Below are positions 34,276 through 42,969 of a DNA stretch of 64,000 nucleotides, one piece after another. The stretch's first letter is position 1. The number at the start of each line of letters is the position of its first letter. The position numbers and the translations under genes are program-made. The stretch covers positions 1 through 64,000 of the forward strand of contig NZ_BOON01000010.1 of assembly GCF_016863255.1 (NCBI RefSeq), given 5' to 3'. The stretch is from Planosporangium mesophilum. Its GTDB lineage: Bacteria; Actinomycetota; Actinomycetes; Mycobacteriales; Micromonosporaceae. The notes under the pieces are model-generated. The model did not search any database, was not told where the DNA came from, and saw nothing but the letters and a program-made list of their open reading frames with translations.

Positions 34276-34533
34276 TCAGCCCGGCGGCGCTCCGACGGCG
34301 TCGCGGACCTGATCGCCCTTTGCGAGCCCGCTGTTGCGGGCGCAGTTCGCGCAGCAGAAGAACCGGCCGTCGACCTCGACGCCGTGCCCGACGATCTTGA
34401 CCTGGCAGTACTCGCAGACGGGCGCGAGCCGGTGGATGGCGCACTCGAACGAGTCGAACACGTGGACGGCGCCGGCTGCATGGATCTCGAACGACATCCG
34501 GTAGTCGTTGTGACAGACTTCGCAAACGGCCAT
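34276..34533 (-). CDS. small cysteine-rich metal-binding protein
   Basis: 85 aa from ATG 34533; longer in-frame starts add unrelated sequence. Cysteine pairs CEVC (N-terminal), CEYC (middle) and CCANC (C-terminal), with nearby His residues, suggest one or two zinc sites. The core 'NDYRMSFEIHAAGAVHVFDSFECAIHRLAPVCEYCQVKIVGHGVEVDGRFFCCANCA' resembles small prokaryotic metal-binding proteins that look like rubredoxin/zinc-ribbon units. The role is unknown. It is divergent from the FKBP gene. Confidence 0.7.
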   Translation of the reverse strand: MAVCEVCHNDYRMSFEIHAAGAVHVFDSFECAIHRLAPVCEYCQVKIVGHGVEVDGRFFCCANCARNSGLAKGDQVRDAVGAPPG

Positions 34534-34638
34534 GCTTCCGAGGGTGCGCCCTGCGGGCTGGGGCGGCAACCGGAGGACGGGCGCCCGCCCGCCCCCGGGT
34601 GCCGGCGTTCGACGCGCTCGTGATCTAGGGTGGGCGGT

Positions 34639-35013
34639 ATGACCGCAAGCAAACCGACCGTCGAGTTCCCCGAGGGCGACGCCCCGACCGAGCTGCAGAT
34701 CAAGGACCTCGTCGAAGGCGAGGGCGCCGAAGCGAAGGCCGGCGACCAGGTGGTGGTGCACTACGTGGGCGTGGCCCACTCGACCGGTGAGCAGTTCGAC
34801 GCGTCGTGGGACCGCGGCTCGCCGTTCACCTTCCCGCTCGGCGGCGGCCGGGTCATCGCCGGCTGGGACCAGGGCGTACAGGGCATGAGGGTCGGCGGCC
34901 GCCGTCAGCTGACCATCCCGCCGCAGCTCGGCTACGGCGACCGCGGCGCCGGTGGCGTCATCAAGCCGGGGGAGACCCTGATCTTCGTCGTCGACCTGCT
35001 CGACGTGCGCTGA
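34639..35013 (+). CDS. FKBP-type peptidyl-prolyl cis-trans isomerase
   Basis: 124 aa from ATG 34639 (a GTG three codons earlier is possible). A single FKBP domain: LQIKDLVEGEGAEAKAGDQVVVHYVGV, then GEQFDASWDRGSPFTFPLGGGRVIAGWDQGVQGMRVGGRRQLTIPP and LGYGDRGAGGVIKPGETLIFVVDLLDV. The drug/substrate-pocket residues (Tyr, Phe, Asp, Trp, Tyr, Phe) are in their usual places. There is no signal peptide, so it is a cytoplasmic folding catalyst. Confidence 0.95.
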   Translation: MTASKPTVEFPEGDAPTELQIKDLVEGEGAEAKAGDQVVVHYVGVAHSTGEQFDASWDRGSPFTFPLGGGRVIAGWDQGVQGMRVGGRRQLTIPPQLGYGDRGAGGVIKPGETLIFVVDLLDVR

Positions 35014-35102
35014 CCTGATCCTCCGGCGCGGGGGGCACGCTGGCGCGCCGCCCGTACGCGGTCGGGGCGCCCGGTCAGGTGGCCTGAGCAGGGGAGGTGG
35101 CG

Positions 35103-35966
35103 TTGCGTATCCGTACGGTCGTCGTGGTCCTGCTCGTCACGGTCGTTGTGATCGGGCTGGGCTGCTACGGCGCGCTGCGCCTGCTCATGCCCGCGGCGCT
35201 GCAGCCGTCACCGCCGCAGCCCGTGTGCGTGGCACGGGCCGACGGTGAGGCGAGGCTCGAGCCCGAACAGATGGCGAACGCGGCGACGATCGCGGCGGTC
35301 GGGATGCGCCGCCGGCTGCCGGTACGCGCGGTGCAGATCGCCCTCGCCACCGCGATGCAGGAGTCGCACCTGCGCAACCTCGCGGGCGGTGACCGCGACT
35401 CGATCGGCCTGTTCCAGCAGCGGCCGAGCCAGGGTTGGGGCAGGCCCGAGCAGCTGGCCGACCCCCGCTTCGCGGCCGGGGCCTTCTACGGCGCGCTGGT
35501 GAAGCTGCGCGGCTGGCAGCAGATGGACATGGGCGACGCGGCGCAGGCCGTCCAGCGCAGCGCCTTCCCGGACGCGTACGACCAGTGGGTCGAATCGTCG
35601 GGAGTGCTGGCCCGCGCCCTGTACGGGGCGGGCGACGGGGCCGTCGCCTGTACGGTCACCGCCGGTTCGCAGCCGCGCGGTCCGGCGGCGGTCGACGCGC
35701 TCACCGCCGCGCTGCGGGCCGACTGGGGCGAGGTGGGGCTGACCGCCGGACCGGCCGCGACCGAGCTCACCGTGCGACCGGCGGACGCGGTGGCCGCCTG
35801 GCGGTACGCGTACTGGATCGTGTCGCACGCGCAGGAGCACGGCGTCGAGGAGGTTCGCGTCGGCGGCCTGGTGTGGCAGGCCACCGCCGGCCGGTGGAGC
35901 GGGCCGTCGGCCGCGCCGCCGCCGACCACGGGGGCGTCGGTGGTGGCGCGGCTGCACCGCGGGTAG
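35103..35966 (+). CDS. membrane-anchored lytic transglycosylase-like protein
   Basis: 287 aa from TTG 35103, chosen because AGGGGAGG lies 5 nt upstream; the GTG at 35097 sits right on the ribosome site. One N-terminal membrane helix (TVVVVLLVTVVVIGLGCYGALRLLM) is followed by an extracytoplasmic domain with IALATAMQESHLRNLAGGDRDSIGLFQQRPSQGWG. The Glu in MQESH matches the catalytic Glu of lysozyme-like transglycosylase folds seen in actinobacterial wall hydrolases. The C-terminal ~100 residues (DWGEVGLTAGPAATELTVRP…) are of unknown fold. Peptidoglycan cleavage is inferred. Confidence 0.72.
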   Translation: MRIRTVVVVLLVTVVVIGLGCYGALRLLMPAALQPSPPQPVCVARADGEARLEPEQMANAATIAAVGMRRRLPVRAVQIALATAMQESHLRNLAGGDRDSIGLFQQRPSQGWGRPEQLADPRFAAGAFYGALVKLRGWQQMDMGDAAQAVQRSAFPDAYDQWVESSGVLARALYGAGDGAVACTVTAGSQPRGPAAVDALTAALRADWGEVGLTAGPAATELTVRPADAVAAWRYAYWIVSHAQEHGVEEVRVGGLVWQATAGRWSGPSAAPPPTTGASVVARLHRG

Positions 35967-35969
35967 TGC

Positions 35970-37412
35970 CTACAGGTCGAGGCCGGTCAGCACCATGACC
36001 CGCTCGTACGTGTAGTCCTCCATCGCGTACCGCACGCCCTCCCGGCCCACGCCGGACTCCTTCACGCCGCCGTACGGCATCTGGTCGGCGCGGAAGCTGG
36101 GGACGTCGCCGATGACGACGCCGCCCACCTCGAGCTCGCGGTGGGCGCGGAACGCGGTGGGCAGGTCCCGGGTGAACACCCCGGCCTGCAGCCCGTACCG
36201 GGAGGCGTTGACCCGCGCGAACGCCTCGTCGACGCCGTCCACCGCGTCGAGGACCAGGACCGGGCCGAAGACCTCCTCGCAGGAGACCTTGGCGTCCGCC
36301 GGCACGTCGACCAGCACCGTCGGCGCGACGGTGGCGCCGTCCCGGGTACCGCCGGTGAGGACCTTCGCACCGGCCGCGACGGCCTCGCGGATCCACTCCT
36401 CGACCCGGCGCGCGGCGGCCTCGTCGATGAGCGGGCCGACCTCGGTGGCGTCGTCCCACGGGTCACCGGTCCGCGCACCGGCGACGGCGGTCGTGATCCG
36501 CTCGGCGAGGGCGTCGAAGACGGACCGGTCGGCGAAGACGCGCTGTACCGAGATGCAGGACTGACCGGCCTGGTAGTTGGCGAACGTGGCGATCCGGGCG
36601 GCGGCGACGTCGAGATCGGCTTCGCTCGACCAGTCCGGGCAGACCACGGCGGCCGCGTTGCCGCCGAGCTCGAGCGTGACGTGCTTGTGCGGCACCGCCT
36701 GCTTGATGCCCCAGCCGACCGGGCCGGAGCCGGTGAACGAGACCACCGGCAGGCGGGGGTCGGCCACCAGCGCGGCGGTCTCCTCGTTGAGCAGGGGCAG
36801 CACCGACCACATGCCCGCCGGCAGGTCGCACTCGGCGAGCAGTTCGCCGAGCAGCAGCGCTGACAGGGGCGTCTTCGGTGCGGGCTTGATGAGGACCGGC
36901 GCGCCGACGGCGATCGCCGGAGCGACCTTGTGGGCGACGAGGTTGAGCGGGAAGTTGAACGGCGCGATCGCCAGTACCGGCCCGCGCGGGAAGCGACGGG
37001 TGACCGCGATCCGGCCGGCGGCGCCCGCGTCGGTGTCCAGCCGCTGGAGCTCGCCGGACCAGCGCCGCGCCTCCTCGGAGGCCCAGCGGAAGGTGGAGAC
37101 CGCGCGGGCCACCTCGCCGCGGGCCCACGTCAGCGGCTTGCCGTTCTCCGCCGTGATGAGCCGGGCGACCTCCTCGGCCCGCTCGGCCAGCCGGCGCGCC
37201 ACGTGCGCGAGGGCCTCGGCCCGGGCGTACGCGGGCAGCGCCGCGGCCTCGGCCGCCACCGCCTGCGCCGCCGTGACCGCCTCCTCGACCTGCGCGGCCG
37301 TCGGCACCGACACCGACGCCACCGTCCGCCCGTCGTACGGGTGCCGCACCTCGAAGGCCTGCTCGCCCGTAGCGGGCCGCCCGGCCACCCAGAACCTGCG
37401 TGCGTCGCTCAT
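35970..37412 (-). CDS. NAD(P)-dependent aldehyde dehydrogenase
   Basis: 480 aa from ATG 37412, with AGGAGG about 12 nt upstream. It has the aldehyde dehydrogenase motifs: cofactor-binding PFNFPLNLVAHKVAPAI and FTGSGPVGWGI, general-base Glu in LELGGNAAAVV, and nucleophile Cys in AGQSCISVQRVF. Length and spacing are normal. It resembles the lactaldehyde/glyceraldehyde-3-phosphate (non-phosphorylating) group. A strong terminator separates it from the ABC importer genes upstream, so it is a separate transcription unit, though its product may still take part in the same pathway. Confidence 0.92.
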   Translation of the reverse strand: MSDARRFWVAGRPATGEQAFEVRHPYDGRTVASVSVPTAAQVEEAVTAAQAVAAEAAALPAYARAEALAHVARRLAERAEEVARLITAENGKPLTWARGEVARAVSTFRWASEEARRWSGELQRLDTDAGAAGRIAVTRRFPRGPVLAIAPFNFPLNLVAHKVAPAIAVGAPVLIKPAPKTPLSALLLGELLAECDLPAGMWSVLPLLNEETAALVADPRLPVVSFTGSGPVGWGIKQAVPHKHVTLELGGNAAAVVCPDWSSEADLDVAAARIATFANYQAGQSCISVQRVFADRSVFDALAERITTAVAGARTGDPWDDATEVGPLIDEAAARRVEEWIREAVAAGAKVLTGGTRDGATVAPTVLVDVPADAKVSCEEVFGPVLVLDAVDGVDEAFARVNASRYGLQAGVFTRDLPTAFRAHRELEVGGVVIGDVPSFRADQMPYGGVKESGVGREGVRYAMEDYTYERVMVLTGLDL

Positions 37413-37445
37413 CGCCTCGCGACTCCTCCTTCCATGGTCCAAAAC

Positions 37446-37488
37446 ACGACTGACCGGGCCGGTGCTGGTGCACGGCCCGGTCAGTCGT
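37446..37488 (-). terminator. terminator of the sugar-type ABC importer operon
   Basis: Perfect 16-bp stem (37446-37461 with 37473-37488), loop of 11 nt, 4 bp beyond the stop of the leftward permease gene. It insulates the aldehyde dehydrogenase gene further left. Confidence 0.8.
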
Positions 37489-37491
37489 CGG

Positions 37492-38544
37492 TCAGCGGGT
37501 GGCCCGCCGCCGCAGCCGGTCGATGACGACGGCCGCGACCAGCAGCACGCCGAGGACGACCTGCTGCGTGTAGCTGGAGACCCGGATCAGGTTCATCCCG
37601 TTGGAGAGCACCACCAGGAACAGCGCGCCGATGGCGACCATGCTCAGGCGGCCCTCACCGCCGAAGAACGAGGTGCCACCCAGGACCGCGGCCGCGATCG
37701 AGAGGATCACGTACTGGCCACCGAGGTTCGGCTCGCCGGACGAGACCCGGGCGGTGAGCAGGATGCCGGCCAGCGACGTCAGCGTGCTGCACAGCACGAA
37801 GGCGAGCACCTTGCTGCGGAAGACCGGCACGCCGACCAGCCGTGCCGCGTTCTCACCGCCGCCCACGGCGTAGAAGTACCGCCCGAGGGTGGTCCAGTTC
37901 AGCAGCAGGTACAGCACGCCGAAGACGGCGAGCGCGATCACCAGGGAGAGCGGCACCGTGCCGATGCTGGAGTTACCCAGCGCCGTGGTGAAGGCCCTGG
38001 GCAGGCCGGTCACCGGGCTTCCGCTGGAGATGATCAGCGCGAGGCCGAAGGCGACCGCGCCGCTGCCGATGGTGACGATGAAGGACGGTACCCGGAACTT
38101 CGCCACGACGACGCCGTTGACCAGCCCGATCACGAGGCCGAGCGCGAGGCCGGCGAGCATGCCGGCGAGGACCGGGGTGAACCCGTCACCGCCGACCTTC
38201 ACCATCACGGTGCTGGAGACGACGCTCGTCAACGCGATGGTCGAGCCGACCGACATGTCGATCTCGGCGACGACGAGGACGAGCATCTGCGCCATCGTGA
38301 TGATGAGTAGGAACGACAGCTGCCGTCCGATGTTCGTGCCGTTGAGCGGGGTCAGGAACCGCGGCTCGATCGACGCGAAGACCACGACCCCGGCGATGAG
38401 CAGGACGGGGAGCAGGCCGACGCGCAGCAGCGCGCTGACGATCCGCGACGGCCCCGACCGCCCGGCGGCCTCGGCCGGCTTGCCGACCACCGCCCCGTCT
38501 CCCGGCTTGGACGACCGCGCGTCCAGATCAAGCGGACTGGTCAC
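37492..38544 (-). CDS. sugar-type ABC transporter permease (RbsC family)
   Basis: 350 aa from GTG 38544, preceded by AGGGAG at 8 nt; it overlaps the ATPase gene end by 17 bp. It has eight to ten membrane helices and the RbsC/XylH hallmarks EIDMSVGSTIALTSVVSS, GTVPLSLVIALAVFGVLYLLLNWTTLGRYFYAVGGGENAARLVGVPV and AAAVLGGTSFFGGEGRLSMVAIGALFLVVLSNGMNL. It is the last gene of the leftward monooxygenase-binding protein-ATPase-permease operon. Confidence 0.92.
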   Translation of the reverse strand: MTSPLDLDARSSKPGDGAVVGKPAEAAGRSGPSRIVSALLRVGLLPVLLIAGVVVFASIEPRFLTPLNGTNIGRQLSFLLIITMAQMLVLVVAEIDMSVGSTIALTSVVSSTVMVKVGGDGFTPVLAGMLAGLALGLVIGLVNGVVVAKFRVPSFIVTIGSGAVAFGLALIISSGSPVTGLPRAFTTALGNSSIGTVPLSLVIALAVFGVLYLLLNWTTLGRYFYAVGGGENAARLVGVPVFRSKVLAFVLCSTLTSLAGILLTARVSSGEPNLGGQYVILSIAAAVLGGTSFFGGEGRLSMVAIGALFLVVLSNGMNLIRVSSYTQQVVLGVLLVAAVVIDRLRRRATR

Positions 38545-40075
38545 GGTCCACACTCCCTGAAGTGACAGAAGCGTCGCGCGAACCGAAGAACGCGCGAACA
38601 ACGTTTTCCTCGTTCAGTTCGTCACCGCGCAGGTCGGCCACGACCCGCCCCTCACGAACTGCGTAAATCCGGTGGGACATGCCGAGGATCTCCTCGGTGT
38701 CCGACGAGATGAGCACCACCGCGGCGCCCTGCTCGCACAGCTTGTTCATGTACTCGTACACGTCGGACTTGGCGCCGATGTCGATGCCGACCGTCGGCTC
38801 GTCGAAGACGTGTACCGGGAAGCTCTTGGCGAACGACCGCGCCAGCAGCGCCTTCTGCTGGTTCCCGCCCGAGAAGCCCAGGATCGAACGTCCCGGGTCG
38901 GCCGGCTTGATGGAGAGCGCCTTGACCACCTCGTTGGTCCGCGCCGTACCCTCGCGCCGGTTGACGATGCCGAACCGGGACATCGTGCCGGCGGCGACCG
39001 AGGGCAGCGTGATGTTGTCGCGCAGCGACGCGGTGGTCACCAGGCCTTCGGCGTGCCGGTCGGCGGGGTAGTAGATCATCCCGTGGCCCATCGCCCGCTT
39101 CGGACTCGGCTTGGCCAGCACCTTGCCGTCGATCTCCACGGTGCCGGTGTCGAGGGGCTCGAGGCCGAAGCAGGCGCGGCCGATCTCCGACTTGCCCGAT
39201 CCGACCAGCCCGGCCAGGCCGACGATCTCGCCGGCCGCCACCTCGAACGACACGTCCTTGAGCAGGGGGCCGCGCAGCCCGGAGACGCGCAGCCGCACCT
39301 TGCCGGGCCGCGCGGAGATCCGCGGGTACAGCTTCTCCAGGGTCCGGCCGGACATCATCTCGACGAGCCGGTCGTCGGTGACGCCGGTGGCGGCGATCGT
39401 GCCGATCTTCTGGCCGTCGCGCAGCACGGTGACCCGGTCCGCCAGCTCCTTGATCTCGGCGAGCCGGTGGGAGATGTAGATGATGCCGATGCCCTGGTCG
39501 CGCAGCCCCGTGATGATCTCGAAGAGCCGCCGCGCCTCGCCGGCGCTCAGCGACGCGGTGGGCTCGTCCAGGATCAGGATGTCGGACCTGCGGTGCAGCA
39601 CCCGGGCGATCTCGACCAGCTGCATCTGCGCCCGGGACAGCCCGGCGACCCGGGTACGCGGGTCGAGGTCGACGCCGATGCGGTTGAGCGCCTCGGTCGC
39701 GCCGGCGAGCATCCGCCGCTTGTCGAGCAGGCCCATCCGGCGCTGCTCGTGGCCCAGGAAGATGTTCTCGGCGATGGACAGGGCGCCGACCAGGCTCATC
39801 TCCTGGAACACCGTGCCCACGCCGTGGGCGGCGGCGCTGGTGGGGGTCAACGCCCCCAGCTCGCGACCGTCGATGAAGATGCTGCCCTCGTCCTGGCGTA
39901 CCGATCCGGAGATCGTCTTGATCAGCGTCGACTTTCCGGCGCCGTTCTCACCGAGAAGGGCGTGGATCTCGCCTCGGCGCAGGTCGAAGGAGACCTGGTC
40001 GAGTGCCTTGACACCCAGGTACCGTTTCGTGATCCGTTCGGCGCGGAGAACCACGCCCTTCTCGTGATCGCTCAT
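38528..40075 (-). CDS. sugar-type ABC transporter ATPase (RbsA family, two nucleotide domains)
   Basis: 515 aa from ATG 40075 (a second ATG lies directly upstream); an AAGGA site precedes it. The first domain has GENGAGKST, LSRAQMQLVEIA and ILILDEPTASLS. The second has a degenerate Walker A (GLVGSGKSE) and the signature FSGGNQQKALLA with VHVFDEPTVGID. This tandem arrangement is typical of the carbohydrate uptake CUT2 family. It powers the RbsC-like permease downstream. Confidence 0.93.
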   Translation of the reverse strand: MSDHEKGVVLRAERITKRYLGVKALDQVSFDLRRGEIHALLGENGAGKSTLIKTISGSVRQDEGSIFIDGRELGALTPTSAAAHGVGTVFQEMSLVGALSIAENIFLGHEQRRMGLLDKRRMLAGATEALNRIGVDLDPRTRVAGLSRAQMQLVEIARVLHRRSDILILDEPTASLSAGEARRLFEIITGLRDQGIGIIYISHRLAEIKELADRVTVLRDGQKIGTIAATGVTDDRLVEMMSGRTLEKLYPRISARPGKVRLRVSGLRGPLLKDVSFEVAAGEIVGLAGLVGSGKSEIGRACFGLEPLDTGTVEIDGKVLAKPSPKRAMGHGMIYYPADRHAEGLVTTASLRDNITLPSVAAGTMSRFGIVNRREGTARTNEVVKALSIKPADPGRSILGFSGGNQQKALLARSFAKSFPVHVFDEPTVGIDIGAKSDVYEYMNKLCEQGAAVVLISSDTEEILGMSHRIYAVREGRVVADLRGDELNEENVVRAFFGSRDASVTSGSVDRDQSA

Positions 40076-40091
40076 CATTCCTTCTTGACGC

Positions 40092-41315
40092 TCACTTGCC
40101 GCTGACGCGGAAGACCGGCTTGAAGTCGGCGGGCGCGAAGGTCGTCTCCGGGATGAAGGAGTCGAGGTTCGCGTCGGGGCCGGCAGCCGGCCCGCAGACC
40201 AGGATCGGCGCGGGGAACGCCCGGCCCTTCTGGTCGTCCAGCGGGATCTTCTCCAGCAGGCGGACGGCCATGTCGACGGCCATCCGGGCCTGGATGACCG
40301 GCTGGTCGGAGACGCCACAGGTGACCTTGCCGCTCTTGATCTCGTCGAACGTCGACGGGATCAGGTAGTCGGCGAAGATCTTGGTCTTGCCGCCGCCCAC
40401 GTTGCCGGCCACGGCCGCGTCGGCCGTCACGGCGGTACCGGCGACCACCGTGATGCTCGGGTCGGACTGCAGGGTGTCCTCCACGAGCTTGAGCTGTACC
40501 TCCTTCGAGGTGTCGCCGTACTTGGTGGCCGCGATGTTGGCCGGGCTGCCGTTGACCGCGTCCTTGAAGCCGCTGTTGGCGTCCTCGGCCCAACCGGCGC
40601 CGGGCGGGCCGGGGAACCAGGCGATCTTCTCGCTCTTGTTCTGCTTCTTGAGGTAGTCGCCGACCGCGGCGCCCATCTCGCGCCAGTTCAGTACGGCCCG
40701 GGCGCTGACCTTCGGGTTCGAGATGCCGTTGAGCCCGTCGATCACGACGATGCCCTGGTCGACCAGCTGCTGGACCTTGGCGTCCAGGCCGTTGAAGCTG
40801 ATCGCGCCGATCACGATCGCCTCGGCGCCGGCGGAGACGCAGTCGTCGATCTGGTTGAGCTGCTTGGACAGCTCGGTGTAGCCGCCGGCCTCGTACACGT
40901 CGAGGTCGACGCCGAGCCGCTTGGCCTCCTGGACTGCGCCGAAGTCGGCGGCCACCCAGTACGGATCGGACACGTGCGGTACCGCGAAGCAGATCTTCCA
41001 CTTCTTCGAGACCAGGTCGGAGGGGATCGCGTTGTACACGCCCTCGGTCCGCTGCCCGTTGCAGCCCTCGGCCTTGGTCGCGGAGTCCTTGCAGTCCACG
41101 AACAGCGTGGGGTACCACCAGGCGTCGCTCTTCAGCGACTCCCGGATCTCCGCCGCGGATGCCTTGAAGCTGCCCTTGTCCGAGCCCGGGATCGGCTTGG
41201 AGGGGTCGTACTTGCTGCCCCCGCCGCCGCTGTCCGGCCCGGTGCTGCAGGCGCCGAGCAGGAGCGCGGACGCCGCGGCCAGTACCGCTAACGCCTTCGC
41301 CTTACGGTTGCGCAT
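40092..41315 (-). CDS. ABC importer substrate-binding lipoprotein, TorT-like
   Basis: 407 aa from ATG 41315, set by GGAG 6 nt upstream. The lipobox LLGACS carries the lipid-modified Cys. The periplasmic-binding fold of type I (LacI/RbsB-like) shows in SKKWKICFAVPHVSDPYWVAADFGAVQEAKRLGVDLDVYEAGGYTELSKQLNQIDDCVSAGAEAIVIGAISFNGL. This pattern is closest to TorT-like binding proteins, which in other bacteria bind TMAO for a sensor kinase. Here the gene sits in an import operon, so it probably delivers a small polar ligand. The identity of that ligand is unknown. Confidence 0.85.
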   Translation of the reverse strand: MRNRKAKALAVLAAASALLLGACSTGPDSGGGGSKYDPSKPIPGSDKGSFKASAAEIRESLKSDAWWYPTLFVDCKDSATKAEGCNGQRTEGVYNAIPSDLVSKKWKICFAVPHVSDPYWVAADFGAVQEAKRLGVDLDVYEAGGYTELSKQLNQIDDCVSAGAEAIVIGAISFNGLDAKVQQLVDQGIVVIDGLNGISNPKVSARAVLNWREMGAAVGDYLKKQNKSEKIAWFPGPPGAGWAEDANSGFKDAVNGSPANIAATKYGDTSKEVQLKLVEDTLQSDPSITVVAGTAVTADAAVAGNVGGGKTKIFADYLIPSTFDEIKSGKVTCGVSDQPVIQARMAVDMAVRLLEKIPLDDQKGRAFPAPILVCGPAAGPDANLDSFIPETTFAPADFKPVFRVSGK

Positions 41316-41380
41316 TCTTGTCTCCATCATGCGGGTCCTGCGCCTGGCGGCAGGAGTAGTCATCGATCGGTAGGGGAGGT

Positions 41381-42541
41381 TCAGTCGGTGTTCTTGCGGG
41401 GGGCCTTGCCGACCAGCTCGGCGCCCTGGTGCGCGGCGACGTTGACCTTCGCCTGCCACGGCCGCGACTTGCCGGCGGCCCAGACCAGTGCGGAGCGCAC
41501 GTCGGCGAGCTGCCGCGGCCAGCGGGTGCCGACCTTGCCGTAGAGGCGCGAGTACTTCTGCGTCGCGTCGGTGACGGGGCGCTGGCGCGCCTCCCAGCCC
41601 AGCAGGGCCGACTCGACGTTGGTGGTGCCCTCGAGCATCATCGCGAGGGTGTAGCCGTTGGTCATCGCGAGGCAGGCGGCCTGGCCCAGGTTGGGCGACA
41701 TCGCGCTCGCGGCGTCACCGATCAGCGCGACCCGGCCCTTGACCCAGCCGTGGCAGCGCACGTCCGAGAACGACGCCCAGCGGGAGACGTTCGGGATGCG
41801 GTCGAAGAAGTGGCGCAGGTGCGGGAACGACGCGCTCCACGACTCCACGTTGAACGGGCGCTCGCGGCCGGCCAGGTCGGTCGCGGGGCAGCAGGTGTAG
41901 ATGTAGACCTGCTCGTCGGAGACGGGCGTGATGCCGACGCGGCGGCCGCCGTTCCAGTACTCCAGCGCGTGGTTGACCGGGTCGTGCGGCAGCCTCGGGA
42001 CCAGGTGCCGGCTGCAGCCGTCCATCAGATCCTTGACCACGATGTTCAGCCCGACGGAGTTCCGCACCGCGGAGCCCACGCCGTCGGCGCCGACGATCAG
42101 GTCCGCCTTGTGCGAGGTGCCGTTCTCCAGGAACAGCTCGCCGTCCTCGGAGGCGCCCGCGACGAGTGAGTTCGTGACGATCTCGACGCCCGCGCGTTTC
42201 GCGGCGTTGCCGAGCGCCCGGTGCAGGTCGGTGCGCAGCACGGTGTAGAGGCGGACGTCGTCGGACTTCATCCAGTCGTCCTGGATGGGGCGCTGGCGCT
42301 CGTCGAACAGCCGCCAGCTCTCGATGCGCTCGGCGCGACCGAGCGCCTCGTCGAAGGCGCCGATGTGCTCGAGGACGCGGACCGCGTTTTCCCACATGAA
42401 GATGCCGGCGCCGATCTCGCGCAGCTCGCTGCCGCGTTCGTGGAGGCGCACGCTCCAACCGCGCTGCGCGAGTGCGGTAGCGACGGTCAACCCGCCGAGG
42501 CCGCCGCCTGCGACCTCTGCGTGACGCACCTCAGATGGCAT
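41381..42541 (-). CDS. FAD-dependent aromatic-type monooxygenase
   Basis: 386 aa. FAD-binding motifs of the p-hydroxybenzoate/salicylate hydroxylase class: GGGLGGLTVATALAQRGWSVRLHER at the N-terminus, the middle DG motif ADLIVGADGVGSAVR, and GDAASAMSPNLGQAACLAMTNGYTLA. Relatives hydroxylate aromatic or N-heteroaromatic acids with NAD(P)H and O2. It is the first gene of the leftward operon that continues with the binding protein and importer, 65 bp upstream of the binding protein start. The imported compound or a derivative of it is therefore a likely substrate. Confidence 0.88.
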   Translation of the reverse strand: MPSEVRHAEVAGGGLGGLTVATALAQRGWSVRLHERGSELREIGAGIFMWENAVRVLEHIGAFDEALGRAERIESWRLFDERQRPIQDDWMKSDDVRLYTVLRTDLHRALGNAAKRAGVEIVTNSLVAGASEDGELFLENGTSHKADLIVGADGVGSAVRNSVGLNIVVKDLMDGCSRHLVPRLPHDPVNHALEYWNGGRRVGITPVSDEQVYIYTCCPATDLAGRERPFNVESWSASFPHLRHFFDRIPNVSRWASFSDVRCHGWVKGRVALIGDAASAMSPNLGQAACLAMTNGYTLAMMLEGTTNVESALLGWEARQRPVTDATQKYSRLYGKVGTRWPRQLADVRSALVWAAGKSRPWQAKVNVAAHQGAELVGKAPRKNTD

Positions 42542-42969
42542 GTGAAACGCCCTTCCACTGACCGGGACATGGTGAGAACTGCGGCGACTGCGCCGCGGTC
42601 CGGCTTAGCCGATGACAAGAAGTGAGACCCCGCTCACTCCAACGTCGGGGGTAGAACGTAAACAGTCAGATGATCGCCTGTCAAGGACCGAAATCGTCTG
42701 ATCGTGTCTCTCGATGGCTGGATATCGGACAGGCGGACCGGAGATCACCCAACTGATGCCCGCCAACCCTCCTAGAGGGCTGGAATCAGTCGACATAAAC
42801 CGTCCTTCGTCCGGATTTCGTGATTGACTGCGCATGCTTGGCCGGTTAGCGTCATATTCCCGCACTGGACGGTCATGAGTGACCCGGAGGTTCGGTACGT
42901 GGGGCGAGGTGGGGAGCCGACGCCCCCGGCGGACCCCTTTCGTTGCGAACCTCGAGGAGGACAGCCGGT
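42542..42969. promoter_or_regulatory. 428-bp divergent control region of the catabolic locus
   Basis: Non-coding gap between the leftward monooxygenase operon and the rightward amidohydrolase-Lrp genes. It should contain both promoters. A 9-bp-arm palindrome at 42763-42783 is the clearest regulatory-looking element. No open frame with coding-like composition was found. Confidence 0.55.
42763..42783. promoter_or_regulatory. palindrome, candidate operator
   Basis: CCA-A-CCCTC-CTA-GAGGG-C-TGG: arms of nine with one mismatch around CTA, near the middle of the divergent region. The nearby double Lrp/AsnC regulator is the obvious candidate to bind it. Confidence 0.4.
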